Source of the DNA: Oscillospiraceae bacterium
Lineage (GTDB): Bacteria > Bacillota > Clostridia > Oscillospirales > Ruminococcaceae
Direction: 5' to 3'
NCBI GenBank assembly: GCA_031267245.1
Contig: JAIRZL010000018.1
Coordinates: 1 to 32,420 of the forward strand
DNA: 32,420 bases
Position 1 is the stretch's first letter. Every line of letters starts with the position of its first letter. Shown here piece by piece: positions 8,111 through 17,258 of the stretch. The translations under genes and the position numbers were made by a program. The notes below the pieces were generated by a model, which was not told where the DNA came from, ran no database searches, and was given only the letters and a program-made list of their open reading frames with translations.

Positions 8111-9205
8111 TTACTCTTCTTCCGACGCAATCAACAACACAGTGATTATCTCGCCATTTAGTGTTCTGCCTGCAGGCACCTGAAGTCGGACTTTATCGCC
8201 GTTAAACGAAACAGGCAACGCGCGGGCCCTATCGTAATTTGCGATACCATTCGTTTCTGTTGTGGGCAGGGCAACGCATACGTAATGGCGGCGCGCTTCG
8301 CCGCTTGCAGCATCGCTAGCCGGCACGCCTGCTGTTGCTTCTCCGCTGGCTGCGTGCGCTACTTCTTCGTTTTTTTGTTGCTGCGCCGCCGCTTTCCAAG
8401 ACTTTTGCTGCACCGGATCGTCCTGGAACCAGGGAACCGCCGGAATATCAATTTCCGTCTCTTCCCCGGGTGTCCCCACACGCACGAAAATGACGCTATT
8501 TGGACTTGCACTTTCGTTGTTGCGAACGGCAGCAACCACTTTCTCGCGATCGACTCGCAGTGCTGCGTATCTTCTGCTACCAGGTGCATTTCTGTAAAAC
8601 GCCGTGTGCATCTCCATTCCGTTGGAGAACGCAAACGTAATGCTACGGTTTGTTTGCCCTGTTAGAGCCACTGCCGCCTTGGGTGTTAATTCCGCGGCAT
8701 TCCCGTCAACCGAGATGCGGCGGTCCGCGGTTGGCACTATGGCGGCGCTCGTGATTTTTTGTGGTGGGTCCTGCATGACGACGATTGGCATCTGTCGCGT
8801 TTCCCCATTTAGAGTTAATGTTACTGTAAATGTGGCGGTTATTTTTTTCACAACTTGTTCGTTATTGTTTTCGATTTGGATGCTGTAGCTTCCGTCCTGT
8901 TTCTTTTCCAGGTAACAGGCGATCCCGTTCCGTTCTGCTGGCGAAACGCGGCTGCTCATGCCCTTTGTAGCGGGCAACGCTAGCTCTGCTCTTTTTTGTG
9001 GCGCCAACTTCAGAATTGTTTTGCCTGTTTCGTCTTCTGAGATGCTGACGTTTTGCCCTCCCGCAGTGGCAGTCACAGTAAATTTTAAGGCGTCCAACTG
9101 CGCAGTTGTCGGGTTTGTTTCTTCGCCGGGTTCTGCGCTAACTCGCGGAATCAAAAACAACACAAAAAGGAACACGGCAAAAAATATGTTTGACTTTCTT
9201 TTCAT
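8111..9205 (-). CDS. Secreted protein of unknown family
   Basis: 364 aa. A clear signal peptide (KRKSNIFFAVFLFVLFLIPRVSA, with cleavage plausible after VSA) is followed by a polar, Thr/Ala-rich, probably beta-rich extracellular part. No C-terminal membrane helix or sortase motif is visible. A low-complexity Ala/Gln/Glu/Ser stretch (about residues 275-310) separates the main part from a short C-terminal segment. The start is supported by GGGGGAT about 7 nt before the ATG. I do not recognise the family. An ATPase relic lies just upstream on the same strand, so this may be the leftover accessory protein of a second ABC locus like the one at 1962-6917 (inference). Confidence 0.65.
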   Translation of the reverse strand: MKRKSNIFFAVFLFVLFLIPRVSAEPGEETNPTTAQLDALKFTVTATAGGQNVSISEDETGKTILKLAPQKRAELALPATKGMSSRVSPAERNGIACYLEKKQDGSYSIQIENNNEQVVKKITATFTVTLTLNGETRQMPIVVMQDPPQKITSAAIVPTADRRISVDGNAAELTPKAAVALTGQTNRSITFAFSNGMEMHTAFYRNAPGSRRYAALRVDREKVVAAVRNNESASPNSVIFVRVGTPGEETEIDIPAVPWFQDDPVQQKSWKAAAQQQKNEEVAHAASGEATAGVPASDAASGEARRHYVCVALPTTETNGIANYDRARALPVSFNGDKVRLQVPAGRTLNGEIITVLLIASEEE

Positions 9206-9849
9206 TTTTAATATCCCCCGTTTTGCTTTTTATGCGGCAGCGGTTTTTTGACTTCGCTGGCGCTTGTTTGTATCCCAGTCCTTCGTGATGACCTGGCTGT
9301 TTTTTTGCCATTTATGACCTCGTTAGTGGCTGTTGATGGTGATCCACAGTTAAAGGCGAATCCAATTTGCTGGCCGCCAAACGATACTCAAACCGGTCCT
9401 TTTTGTCTCGTGCGTTGCGCGGACGCCTGCCCGTATACGATGTTTTTTTTGCAAGCCCGGCTGTTGGCGTAGGCCGCCATCGATTGCTGGTGCCTGGGGA
9501 TTGCCTCTTTGTTCACCACTAGTAATTTTGCCACAACTTAATGTGGCAATTTGATCCGCATAATCTGCAGTTGCTTTGCCATTGGTAGCGATGATCAATG
9601 ATTTCTAGTGTTGTTTGGTAATCCACAAAAAACGGCTTCATCGCATCCACTCATAGCCAGTGTGGGCAGTTGGCCAGCGAGATGTGCAATCGCGAAATGC
9701 AATGTTGTTATGAGAAAAAGATGAGCGCTATCATTTGGGATCGTTTATTACAGTAATTATATCATACGCCAGTGCTATTGTAAAACGGCAATGTGAAAAA
9801 GCGGAAGCAACCAGATGAAATAAATTTTAAAAAGAGGTGGTTTTGGGTG
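9206..9849. other. Stretch without intact genes
   Basis: About 640 nt between the leftward secreted-protein gene and the S10 promoter. Apart from the ATPase relic at 9515-9693 I see no coding signal. The ORFs at 9248-9472 (plus) and 9350-9598 (minus) are not complete genes. Confidence 0.5.
9515..9693 (-). pseudogene. Relic of a MacB-like ABC ATPase
   Basis: The minus strand reads LIIATNGKATADYADQIATL, which lines up with LIIVTHDRTIASYADRVITL around the H-loop of the intact ATPase at 1962-2807, with His-Asp replaced by Asn-Gly. Upstream, in another frame, AIAHLAGQLPTLAMSGCDEA resembles the stretch from the signature helix to Walker B. Joining the two needs a frameshift and passes an in-frame stop, and the Walker A half is missing. 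The region is small and alignable only by eye, so confidence is moderate. Confidence 0.45.
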
Positions 9850-9878
9850 TTGATTTTTTTAAAAAACTGTTGTAGAAT
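9850..9878 (+). promoter_or_regulatory. Main promoter of the S10 supercluster
   Basis: TTGATT (9850-9855) and TAGAAT (9873-9878) are separated by 17 nt, close to the sigma-A consensus. Predicted transcription start is near 9885, giving a leader of about 95 nt before the rpsJ GTG. Confidence 0.6.
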
Positions 9879-9884
9879 GAATGG

Positions 9885-9937
9885 GCGTGTCTAAAAAGTA
9901 CAAATGCGTAAGCGGGTTCTATTTTTAGAAAACACGC
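9885..9937 (+). promoter_or_regulatory. 5'-terminal stem-loop in the S10 operon leader
   Basis: GCGTGT (9885-9890) pairs with ACACGC (9932-9937), and CTAAAAA (9891-9897) pairs with TTTTTAG (9922-9928). This is a 13-bp stem with a 3-nt AAA bulge and a 24-nt loop, beginning where transcription should start. S10 leaders bind L4 for autoregulation in some bacteria; whether this one does is inference. Confidence 0.45.
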
Positions 9938-9979
9938 GGGCTGGTAGTGTGATTGTTGCCAAAATGAGGAGGTTTGTTA

Positions 9980-10291
9980 GTGGCTGGGGACAAAAAGATG
10001 AGGTTGAAATTAAGGGGTTATGACCACCTTCTTGTGGATTTGGCAGCCGAGAAAATTGTTGAAGTGGCGAATCGTTTTGGTGCGTCGATCGCGGGGCCGA
10101 TTCCCCTGCCAACAAAAAAAGAGATTATAACGATTCTGCGGGCGGTTCACAAATATAAGGATAGCAGAGAGCAGTTTGAGCTTCGGACTCATAAAAGATT
10201 TATTAATGTTTTTAACATAACCGATGAAGCGGTGAAGGCGTTGGTGGCCCTGGAGCTGCCCACAGGAGTAGAAATTGAAGTGCAGATGTGA
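9980..10291 (+). CDS. rpsJ: 30S ribosomal protein S10
   Basis: First gene of the supercluster. S10 is in the 30S head, and in known systems also pairs with NusB in transcription antitermination. The product is 103 aa, the same length as the E. coli protein, with the conserved [10 protein letters not shown] loop and [15 protein letters not shown]. The ORF track begins at TTG 9974, but GTG 9980 is preferred because GAGGAGG ends 7 nt before it and the length then fits. Confidence 0.97.
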   Translation: MAGDKKMRLKLRGYDHLLVDLAAEKIVEVANRFGASIAGPIPLPTKKEIITILRAVHKYKDSREQFELRTHKRFINVFNITDEAVKALVALELPTGVEIEVQM

Positions 10292-10358
10292 GCGCGGTTT
10301 TCACCACTATGGTAAATGTTGAGGTGTTTGGCTCAACCAATAACCAGGAGGGGCATGT

Positions 10359-11003
10359 GTGAGAAAGTTCATTTTGGGTAAGAAAATAGGCATGACACAA
10401 GTTTTTTCAGAGAGTGGCGCTGTGGTCCCTGTTACCGTTTTGGCGGTGGGGCCTTGTATTGTAACCCAAAGAAAGACGCTTGATAAAGAAGGTTATGATT
10501 CTGTTCAGATCGGATTTGTTGATGTTGCGCTTGAAAAGCTTTCAAAACCTAAAAGGGGAGTTTTTGCAAAGCTAGGTATTGATGGAAAGCGTTTTTTGAA
10601 AGAGTTCAGGCCGGAGGATTGTGGGCAGTTTAATGTGGGCGGCACTATAAATGTGGACAGTTTTGCTGCTGGTGATCACGTTGATGTTACTGGCGTTAGC
10701 AAAGGTAAGGGTTATGCAGGCCCTATAAAGAGATGGAATTCTCACCGGTTGAAAGAAACCCATGGAACAGGGCCGGTACACCGGCATGGTGGCTCGCTTG
10801 GAGCTGGGGGTACTCCCTCAAAGGTCATGAAGGGGAAAAAGATGGCTGGTCACCTTGGTGCTGAAAAGGTGACGGTACAGAACTTGATTGTTATTGCCAT
10901 TGTACCAGAGCACAATGTGCTTGTTGTGAAAGGCGCGGTGCCGGGTCCTCGGGGGGGGCTGGTTTCTGTGACCAGCAGTAAAAAGATTAGAGCTAGAGAT
11001 TGA
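10359..11003 (+). CDS. rplC: 50S ribosomal protein L3
   Basis: One of the first assembling 50S proteins; its long loop reaches towards the peptidyl-transferase centre. 214 aa, starting at GTG 10359 after AGGAGGGG. The start MRKFILGKKIGMTQVF and the loop GTGPVHRHGGSLGAGGTPSKV are typical. The glutamine that PrmB methylates in E. coli L3 is an alanine here. The next gene, rplD, starts 14 nt after the stop. Confidence 0.98.
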   Translation: MRKFILGKKIGMTQVFSESGAVVPVTVLAVGPCIVTQRKTLDKEGYDSVQIGFVDVALEKLSKPKRGVFAKLGIDGKRFLKEFRPEDCGQFNVGGTINVDSFAAGDHVDVTGVSKGKGYAGPIKRWNSHRLKETHGTGPVHRHGGSLGAGGTPSKVMKGKKMAGHLGAEKVTVQNLIVIAIVPEHNVLVVKGAVPGPRGGLVSVTSSKKIRARD

Positions 11004-11017
11004 AAGAGGTGACTTTT

Positions 11018-11641
11018 GTGCCGGAAATTGATGTTTTTGATAGAACAGGGAAAGCGGTTGGCAAAATCACCTTGATGGAATCGATTTTTGGGATCCAGCC
11101 CAATGCGAGTGTTTTGCATATGGCCATTGTGAATTTCTTGGCGAATCAGCGCCAGGGGACGCAGTCCACAAAAACTCGTGGCGAGGTTCGTGGTGGCGGC
11201 AGAAAACCATGGAGGCAGAAAGGAACAGGGCATGCGCGACAAGGCTCGATACGTGCGCCACATTGGCGGCATGGTGGCGTTGCTTTGGGCCCGACGCCTC
11301 GGAGTTATCGCTTTTCGCTGACAAAGAAAGTGAAAAGGCTGGCGATGAAGTCGGCGTTTTCACGAAAAATTTTGGATTCGGAATTGGTTGTGCTAGATGA
11401 TCTGAGGTTAACGGCGTATCGCACAAAAGAAGTTGCAGTGGTTCTTTCTGCGTTGAATGCCAAGAAAAAAGTGTTGCTTGTGCTCGCCGAAACAGACCGT
11501 ATCACGGCGAAGAGCGCCGGGAACATAACAGGGGTTAAGGTTGCTTATATAAACACGTTGAATGTTTATGATATTGTGAATGCAGACAAGTTGGTTGTTT
11601 TGAAGGATGCGATTTGCAAAATAGAGGAGGTATATGCTTAG
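11018..11641 (+). CDS. rplD: 50S ribosomal protein L4
   Basis: L4 lines the peptide exit tunnel and in several bacteria autoregulates the S10 operon. 207 aa. The tunnel-loop motif GGGRKPWRQKGTGHARQGS is intact. The ORF track begins at TTG 11000, inside the end of rplC, but GTG 11018 is preferred. AAAGAGGTGA lies 5 nt before it and the protein then starts MPEIDVFDRTG like its relatives. The stop is immediately followed by the rplW ATG. Confidence 0.97.
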   Translation: MPEIDVFDRTGKAVGKITLMESIFGIQPNASVLHMAIVNFLANQRQGTQSTKTRGEVRGGGRKPWRQKGTGHARQGSIRAPHWRHGGVALGPTPRSYRFSLTKKVKRLAMKSAFSRKILDSELVVLDDLRLTAYRTKEVAVVLSALNAKKKVLLVLAETDRITAKSAGNITGVKVAYINTLNVYDIVNADKLVVLKDAICKIEEVYA

Positions 11642-11935
11642 ATGTCGGACGTTTATGATGTGATAGTTAAGCCTATAATTACAGAAGATAGCATCAAACG
11701 TTTGCAGGAAAAGAAATATACCTTTGAAGTTGCACGAGACGCAAACAAGATAGAGATCTCTCGCGCTGTTGCGGAGATTTTTGGTGTTAAGGTTAAAACA
11801 GTTCGCACCATGAATGTGCGTGGTCGCCAAAAAAGGGTGGGGCGGCACGTTGGCTTTCGATCCGATTGGAAGAAGGCGATAGTAACACTTACCGCTGACT
11901 CTAAGGGGATTGAATTTTTTGAGAGCTTGTCTTGA
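11642..11935 (+). CDS. rplW: 50S ribosomal protein L23
   Basis: L23 lies at the tunnel exit and is the docking site for trigger factor and SRP. 97 aa, with the conserved IVKPIITEDS start, KYTFEVARDANKIEISRAVAEIFGVKV and the arm RGRQKRVGRHVGFRSDWKKAIVTL. It starts directly after the rplD stop; GAGGAGG is inside the end of rplD. Confidence 0.97.
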   Translation: MSDVYDVIVKPIITEDSIKRLQEKKYTFEVARDANKIEISRAVAEIFGVKVKTVRTMNVRGRQKRVGRHVGFRSDWKKAIVTLTADSKGIEFFESLS

Positions 11936-11987
11936 TCTACGCCGAGGTAATGCGAGAGAAGCCGCTGTTTAAGGGAGTGTGGGTAGT

Positions 11988-12821
11988 TTGGCAATAAGGA
12001 AGTATAAGCCAGTTACGGCGTCAAGACGGCATATGACGGTTGTTGACTATTCTGAGCTTTCTAAAAAAGGCCCAGAGAAAAAATTGCTTTGCAAGTTAAA
12101 TAAAAAGTCCGGACGGAATAGCTACGGACGAATTACGGTTCGGCATCGTGGCGGTGGGCACAGGGTTAAATATAGAATAGTTGATTTTAAAAGGGATAAA
12201 GTTGAGGTAAATGCGACTGTTGTCTCGCTGGAATATGATCCAAACAGAACAGCTTTTATTGCATTGTTGCAGTATGCTGATGGCGAAAAGCGATATATTA
12301 TTGCGCCAGTTGGTCTTAAAGTTGGAGATGTTTTGGAATCTGGTGAGGCAGCGGATATCAAAATTGGGAATTCTTTGCGGTTGGCCGCGATCCCAACGGG
12401 AACTTTTCTTCATAATGTGGAATTGCACCCAGGGAAAGGCGCCCAATTTGCGCGGTCTGCCGGTGTGATGGCGCAGCTTATGGCAAAAGAAGGCGATTAT
12501 GCTTTAATTCGCTTGCCTTCTGGTGAGGTGCGTCGGGTTAGAATTGAATGCAAGGCAACGATTGGACAGGTGGGCAACCTGGATCACGAAAATGTTAGCA
12601 TTGGCAAGGCTGGCCGGAAACGGCATATGGGTTGGCGGCCCACTGTGCGTGGCTCCGCCATGAACCCTTGCGATCACCCGCATGGTGGCGGCGAGGGTAA
12701 GGCGCCAATCGGAAGGCCGGGACCTCTTTCACCTTGGGGCAAGCCAACTCTTGGGCACAAGACGAGGAACAAGCATCATAAAACAGATAAATTTATCGTT
12801 AAGCGTCGTAATGCCAAATGA
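11988..12821 (+). CDS. rplB: 50S ribosomal protein L2
   Basis: Needed for subunit joining and peptidyl-transferase activity. 277 aa. The protein should start [10 protein letters not shown] from TTG 11988, not from the GTG 11979 used in the ORF track, because L2 sequences begin at exactly this motif and GGGAG lies upstream. The C-terminal signature [20 protein letters not shown] carries the conserved histidine of the active-site-proximal region, followed by [12 protein letters not shown]. Confidence 0.98.
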   Translation: MAIRKYKPVTASRRHMTVVDYSELSKKGPEKKLLCKLNKKSGRNSYGRITVRHRGGGHRVKYRIVDFKRDKVEVNATVVSLEYDPNRTAFIALLQYADGEKRYIIAPVGLKVGDVLESGEAADIKIGNSLRLAAIPTGTFLHNVELHPGKGAQFARSAGVMAQLMAKEGDYALIRLPSGEVRRVRIECKATIGQVGNLDHENVSIGKAGRKRHMGWRPTVRGSAMNPCDHPHGGGEGKAPIGRPGPLSPWGKPTLGHKTRNKHHKTDKFIVKRRNAK

Positions 12822-12836
12822 GGAGGGGATTAGTCG

Positions 12837-13118
12837 GTGAGCCGTAGCATTAAGAAGGGGCCATTTGTTCATGCGAAGCTTTTAAAAAAAGTTCAAGATA
12901 TGAACAAAAATGGAGAGAAGAAGATTCAGAAAACCTGGAGCCGAGCATCGACCATTTTCCCGGATTTTGTGGGGCATACCTTTGCTGTGCATAACGGGCG
13001 TAAGCATGTGCCGGTGTATGTTACAGAGGATATGGTTGGGCACAAATTGGGCGAATTTGTTGCCACGCGGATGTTTCGTGGGCATTCTGGTTCCAGGAAG
13101 TCTAACACTGGGAAATGA
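12837..13118 (+). CDS. rpsS: 30S ribosomal protein S19
   Basis: S19 binds 16S rRNA in the 30S head together with S13. 93 aa, starting at GTG 12837 with AGGAGGGG upstream. [50 protein letters not shown] and the C-terminal [14 protein letters not shown] are diagnostic. Confidence 0.98.
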   Translation: MSRSIKKGPFVHAKLLKKVQDMNKNGEKKIQKTWSRASTIFPDFVGHTFAVHNGRKHVPVYVTEDMVGHKLGEFVATRMFRGHSGSRKSNTGK

Positions 13119-13163
13119 GTTTTGATCTGATCGCGCTTGGTTTTGAAAGGAGAAACGGCTTTT

Positions 13164-13499
13164 ATGGAAGCAAGAGCTTATCTGAAATATCTTAGGATCG
13201 GGCCAAGGAAGGTTCAGATTGTTTTAGATCAAATTAGAAACAAGCCGATCGATTCCGCTGGGGCAATTTTGAAGCACACGCAAAAATCCGCTTGTGAACC
13301 GCTACTTAAGCTTTTGCAATCTGCGATAGCTAATGCAAAGAATAATCATGATATGAATGTTGAGGATTTGTTTGTTGCTGAGTGTTTTGTTTGTCCGGGG
13401 CCGACTTTGAAGCGGATGCGGCCGTTGTCACGCGGGAGGTCTACGAGGATATTGAAAAGAACTTCGCATGTTACAATGGTTCTGAAAGAGAGAAGCTAA
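13164..13499 (+). CDS. rplV: 50S ribosomal protein L22
   Basis: L22 contributes a beta-hairpin to the exit tunnel. 111 aa from ATG 13164, which follows AAAGGAG; the ORF-track start at 13137 would add nine unsupported residues. EARAYLKYLRIGPRKVQIVLDQIRN at the N terminus and the hairpin region GPTLKRMRPLSRGRSTRILKRTSHVTMVL are typical. Confidence 0.97.
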   Translation: MEARAYLKYLRIGPRKVQIVLDQIRNKPIDSAGAILKHTQKSACEPLLKLLQSAIANAKNNHDMNVEDLFVAECFVCPGPTLKRMRPLSRGRSTRILKRTSHVTMVLKERS

Positions 13500-13526
13500 A
13501 CCCGGAAAGAATGGAGGCGAAAAAAG

Positions 13527-14207
13527 ATGGGGCAAAAGGTTAATCCATATGGGCTGAGAGTTGGTGTTAACAAAGGTTGGCTCTCCATGTGGTTTGCAGA
13601 TAAGAAGACCTTTAGCAAGAACTTGATTGAAGATTATAAGCTTCGTGCGTTTTTGAAGAAAGCGCTCCGGGAGGCTGGAGTTCCAGCAATAGAGATAAAA
13701 CGGGATGCAAGTACCATTCGCATCACTGTTTATTGCGCCAGGCCTGGCCGTGTGATTGGCGAAGGCGGCAAAAACATTGAACGGATGCGTTTGGCTTGCG
13801 TACAGCTTGTTGGCAAGGAAGAGAATCGTCGGCTCTTTCTTACAGCTGTGGAAGTTAAAGGGATTGACGCAAATGCCCAGTTGGTTGCCGAAAATGTGGC
13901 GTTGCAGTTGGAAAAACGCATATCTTTCCGGCGCGCAATGAAGCAATCTATTCAGCGCGCAATGAATGCTGGGGTTCAAGGCATCAAGGTTATGGTGGCC
14001 GGAAGGTTGGGCGGCGCAGAGATCGCTCGAACGGAGCAATACCACGATGGTACGATTCCGCTGCAAACACTTCGAGCAAATATTGATTATGGATTCGCCG
14101 AGGCTAACACCACCTATGGTAAAATTGGTGTTAAGGTTTGGATTTATAAGGGTGATATTTTGGGCGGCTCTAGTGGGAGAGTGGTGCGCGAAGGGGGACG
14201 TAGCTGA
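13527..14207 (+). CDS. rpsC: 30S ribosomal protein S3
   Basis: S3 lies at the mRNA entry tunnel. 226 aa. The start is [22 protein letters not shown], the KH domain shows [17 protein letters not shown] (GEGG loop), and the C-terminal half has [37 protein letters not shown] lies about 8-11 nt before the ATG. The stop TGA shares its A with the rplP ATG, which suggests coupled translation. Confidence 0.98.
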   Translation: MGQKVNPYGLRVGVNKGWLSMWFADKKTFSKNLIEDYKLRAFLKKALREAGVPAIEIKRDASTIRITVYCARPGRVIGEGGKNIERMRLACVQLVGKEENRRLFLTAVEVKGIDANAQLVAENVALQLEKRISFRRAMKQSIQRAMNAGVQGIKVMVAGRLGGAEIARTEQYHDGTIPLQTLRANIDYGFAEANTTYGKIGVKVWIYKGDILGGSSGRVVREGGRS

Positions 14208-14644
14208 TGCTTCTGCCGAAGAGACCGAAATATAGAAAGCTTCATCGTGGGCGCAGGAAAGGTGTTGCGAGGCGAGGTAACAAGGTGACTTACGGTGACT
14301 TTGGACTTCAAAGCTTAGAAGCGGCATGGATAACTTCTGCGCAAATAGAGGCAGCGCGTATCGCTATGACGCGTTATATTAAGCGTGGTGGGCAGGTTTG
14401 GATCAAAATCTTCCCAGATAAATCCGCAACAAAAAAGCCTGCCGGGGTTAGAATGGGGTCCGGAAAAGGCAATCCGGAATATTGGGTTGCAGTTGTGCGG
14501 CCAGGTCGGGTTATGTTTGAGATGAACGGTGTGCTGGAAGAGAATGCCCGTGAGGCAATGCGGCTTGCTAGCCATAAGCTTCCTGTTAAATGCAAGTTTG
14601 TGAGAAAAGCAGATTTGGAAGGGGGCGCGGTGGGTGAAAGCTAA
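14207..14644 (+). CDS. rplP: 50S ribosomal protein L16
   Basis: L16 contacts the A-site tRNA in the 50S subunit. 145 aa, near the usual Firmicute length. The start [19 protein letters not shown] and [25 protein letters not shown] are diagnostic. It overlaps rpsC by 1 nt and rpmC by 11 nt. Confidence 0.98.
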   Translation: MLLPKRPKYRKLHRGRRKGVARRGNKVTYGDFGLQSLEAAWITSAQIEAARIAMTRYIKRGGQVWIKIFPDKSATKKPAGVRMGSGKGNPEYWVAVVRPGRVMFEMNGVLEENAREAMRLASHKLPVKCKFVRKADLEGGAVGES

Positions 14645-14843
14645 AGATTGGCGGGAGCAGACAATGGATCAGCTTAATGTCAAGCTCGCAGAGTTTAAAG
14701 TGGAGTTGTTTAACCTGCGCTTCCAGCATGTTATAAAGCAACTTGAAAACCCTATGCGCATTAAGTTGATAAAGAAGGATATTGCAAGGATAAAAACAAT
14801 AATTACTCAAAAGATGGACCAACAAGGGGAGGAGAAAGCCTGA
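14634..14843 (+). CDS. rpmC: 50S ribosomal protein L29
   Basis: Small two-helix protein near the tunnel exit, next to L23. 69 aa from GTG 14634, inside the end of rplP, with GGAAGGGGGC upstream. [30 protein letters not shown], then [21 protein letters not shown], match the family. Confidence 0.96.
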   Translation: MKAKDWREQTMDQLNVKLAEFKVELFNLRFQHVIKQLENPMRIKLIKKDIARIKTIITQKMDQQGEEKA

Positions 14844-14845
14844 CT

Positions 14846-15103
14846 ATGACTGAAAGGAATCTCAGAAAAGCCAGAGTAGGCAAGGTTGTGAGTGACAAGA
14901 TGGAGAAGACAGTCATTGTTGCTGTGGAGGATAGAGTTAAAGATCCCCTTTACAAAAAAATTGTTAAACGTACGATTAGGTTTAAGGTGCATGATGAAAA
15001 GAATGAATGCGCCGTTGGAGATCGTGTTTCAATCATGGAAACTCGTCCATATTCAAGGGATAAAAGATGGCGGCTTGTTACGATTTTAGAGAAAGCGAAA
15101 TGA
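14846..15103 (+). CDS. rpsQ: 30S ribosomal protein S17
   Basis: S17 is a primary 16S rRNA binder with an OB fold. 85 aa, with [37 protein letters not shown] and the C-terminal [24 protein letters not shown] lies upstream within rpmC. In E. coli the S10 operon ends after this gene; here a 118-nt gap precedes rplN. Confidence 0.97.
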   Translation: MTERNLRKARVGKVVSDKMEKTVIVAVEDRVKDPLYKKIVKRTIRFKVHDEKNECAVGDRVSIMETRPYSRDKRWRLVTILEKAK

Positions 15104-15221
15104 AATATAACATTAGCAGAGGTGGCGGTGTTTTGCACGGGGTGCTTCTCTGGTAATGCCGTGTGTTTTTGACCGACGATTCTTTGTGGTTGTAAACAGT
15201 TCTTAGAGGGGAGATTACCCA
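15104..15221 (+). other. Spacer at the S10/spc boundary
   Basis: 118 nt, unusually long for this cluster, at the point where E. coli has the spc promoter. I see only weak promoter-like sequences (TTGCAC with a 15-nt spacing to TAATGC) and no clear hairpin. An internal promoter is possible but unsupported. Confidence 0.3.
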
Positions 15222-15596
15222 ATGATTCAGATGCAGAGTCGCTTGCGTGTTGCTGATAATACCGGCGCGAAAGAGGTTATGTGCATTAAAGTGCTTGGGG
15301 GAACGCGTCGCAGATATGCCCATGTGGGTGATGTTATTGTTTGTTCTGTTAAAAAAGCTGTTCCCGATGGCATGGTTGCTAAGGGAGATGTCGTTTATGG
15401 GGTTGTTGTTAGAACCAGGCGGACCATTCGGCGTGCCAGTGGTGGCTGTATTCGGTTTGATGAAAATGCAGTGGTTATTATAAAAAAAGAGGACAAAACG
15501 CCAAGAGGGACGCGTGTTTTTGGGCCAATTGCAAGAGAATTGCGGGACAAAAAAGATTTTATGAAGATTTTAAGCTTGGCACCGGAAGTGCTGTGA
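15222..15596 (+). CDS. rplN: 50S ribosomal protein L14
   Basis: L14 is at the subunit interface. 124 aa, two more than usual. [27 protein letters not shown], then [12 protein letters not shown] and [27 protein letters not shown]-type sequence, are family-typical. AGAGGGGAG lies about 10 nt before the ATG. Confidence 0.98.
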   Translation: MIQMQSRLRVADNTGAKEVMCIKVLGGTRRRYAHVGDVIVCSVKKAVPDGMVAKGDVVYGVVVRTRRTIRRASGGCIRFDENAVVIIKKEDKTPRGTRVFGPIARELRDKKDFMKILSLAPEVL

Positions 15597-15673
15597 AAAG
15601 GTACACGTTGGGCGGTACTGGTTCGGACGAGTCTATTGATGGAATATGAATATGGGCGGAGGGTGTTGCGCAG

Positions 15674-15997
15674 ATGAGCAAAGCGCGTGTTAAGAAAGGC
15701 GATCTTGTTGCCATCGTGTCGGGGAAAGAAAAGGGCAAGCGCGGGCAGGTTGCAGTGATTAGCCGTAAGGAAAAGAAGGTTATTGTCGCCGGATGCAACA
15801 TCGCCACCAAAGCAATTAAGCCTCGCCGGCAAGGAGAGCAGGGGGGCATTGCGAAAGTGGAGGCGCCGATGTATGTCTGTAAAGTTATGCCTGTTTGCCC
15901 TAAATGCGAAAGGCCGACCCGCGTTGGGTTTGTGGTTTTGGCGGATGGCAAAAAGCAAAGAGCTTGCAAACATAAAGATTGCGGAGGAACTTTCTGA
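15674..15997 (+). CDS. rplX: 50S ribosomal protein L24, zinc-ribbon form
   Basis: L24 initiates 50S assembly. 107 aa, with the KOW motif KKGDLVAIVSGKEKGKRGQV and a C-terminal CPKC...CKHKDC arrangement that looks able to bind zinc. GGAGGG lies upstream. It follows a 77-nt spacer after rplN. Confidence 0.97.
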   Translation: MSKARVKKGDLVAIVSGKEKGKRGQVAVISRKEKKVIVAGCNIATKAIKPRRQGEQGGIAKVEAPMYVCKVMPVCPKCERPTRVGFVVLADGKKQRACKHKDCGGTF

Positions 15998-16012
15998 GGA
16001 GGCGAACAGAAG

Positions 16013-16561
16013 ATGGCCAGCAGATTAAAAGAGCAATATGCGAGTGAAATTGTACCCGTGCTTATGGAGAAGTTCGGGTATGGTAATGTTATGCAGGTGC
16101 CCAAGTTGGAAAAGGTTGTTATTAATGTTTCCAGTGGTGAGGCCAAAGACAATCAAAAAATGATTGACGCTATCAATGTCGATCTTTCTCAGATAACAGG
16201 GCAAAAATCTGTTGTTTGCAGAGCACGAAAGTCTGTTGCCAATTTTAAGTTGCGTGTGGGGATGAAGATTGGTGCGAAGGTGACTCTGCGACGGGACAAA
16301 ATGTATGAGTTTGTTATTAAACTTTTTAATGTTGCTTTGCCGCGGGTTCGTGATTTCCGTGGTATTAGTCCGGATTCGTTTGATGGCAGAGGTAATTACA
16401 ATATGGGGATTAAAGAGCAGACCATCTTCCCGGAAGTAGATTATGAGAAAATTGATAAGATCCGTGGAATGGATATTTGCTTTGTGACAACAGCAAAAAC
16501 CGACGAAGAAGCACGAGAACTCCTTTCTTTGATGGGGGCTCCGTTTGCTAAGGTGCGTTAG
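16013..16561 (+). CDS. rplE: 50S ribosomal protein L5
   Basis: L5 binds 5S rRNA in the central protuberance. 182 aa, with the P-site-tRNA-contacting loop region [22 protein letters not shown] and the signature [48 protein letters not shown] precedes the ATG. The stop overlaps the GAGGAGG of rpsN. Confidence 0.98.
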   Translation: MASRLKEQYASEIVPVLMEKFGYGNVMQVPKLEKVVINVSSGEAKDNQKMIDAINVDLSQITGQKSVVCRARKSVANFKLRVGMKIGAKVTLRRDKMYEFVIKLFNVALPRVRDFRGISPDSFDGRGNYNMGIKEQTIFPEVDYEKIDKIRGMDICFVTTAKTDEEARELLSLMGAPFAKVR

Positions 16562-16574
16562 AGGAGGATATGTG

Positions 16575-16760
16575 GTGGCCAAGAAATCGATGATTGCAAA
16601 ACAGAAAAGACCAGCCAAGTTTTCAACCCGTCAATACACGCGTTGCCAGATTTGTGGGCGGCCTCATGCCATTCTTCGGAAGTTTGGAATTTGTCGCATT
16701 TGCTTCCGTGAATTGGCGTATAAGGGTTGCATACCCGGGCTTCGGAAAGCTAGTTGGTAG
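16575..16760 (+). CDS. rpsN: 30S ribosomal protein S14, zinc-binding (type Z)
   Basis: 61 aa, exactly the length of the zinc-binding S14 form, with CQIC and CRIC pairs and the C-terminal [19 protein letters not shown] 16575 is chosen over the ORF-track start at 16545 because GAGGAGG is 7 nt before it and the product then begins [17 protein letters not shown]. Confidence 0.97.
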   Translation: MAKKSMIAKQKRPAKFSTRQYTRCQICGRPHAILRKFGICRICFRELAYKGCIPGLRKASW

Positions 16761-16847
16761 AGAAGCTAGTGGTTTGGAGTGAAAATTGGTTTTTAACAGA
16801 CAAAAAGAGGGCGATCTTGGGAGGGTCTAATCAAAGGAGGCAGACCA

Positions 16848-17246
16848 ATGCAGATAACGGACGCGATTGCTGATATGTTAACCAGAATTAGGAATGCTAA
16901 CTCTGCGAAGCACAACGTGGTGGAAATTCCGTCATCAAAGATAAAAAAAGCGATTGCTAAGATTTTGATGGATGAAGGTTACATAAGAAATTATGAATGT
17001 GCGGAAGATAATAAACAGGGGGTTCTTAAGATAACTTTAAAATATAATGCCAGTAGCAACCCGGTTATTGTTGGTTTGCGCAGGATCTCAAAGTTGGGAC
17101 GTAGGATTTATTCCAGTTGTGAGGATCTGCCGCGGGTTTTGCGAGGGTTGGGGATTGCTATTGTTTCCACGTCAAAAGGCGTTATGACAGATAAAGATGC
17201 ACGCAAGAATAATGTTGGTGGGGAAGTTCTCGCGTTTGTTTGGTAG
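16848..17246 (+). CDS. rpsH: 30S ribosomal protein S8
   Basis: S8 binds the central domain of 16S rRNA and represses the spc operon in E. coli. 132 aa. [36 protein letters not shown] and the C-terminal [33 protein letters not shown] are diagnostic. AAAGGAGG is ideally placed. An 87-nt spacer separates it from rpsN. Confidence 0.98.
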   Translation: MQITDAIADMLTRIRNANSAKHNVVEIPSSKIKKAIAKILMDEGYIRNYECAEDNKQGVLKITLKYNASSNPVIVGLRRISKLGRRIYSSCEDLPRVLRGLGIAIVSTSKGVMTDKDARKNNVGGEVLAFVW

Positions 17247-17258
17247 GGAGGATTTTTT

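Noticed and set aside
13428-14327. 299-aa minus-strand ORF opposite rpsC
   Set aside because: Antisense shadow of rplV, rpsC and rplP, with no family resemblance.
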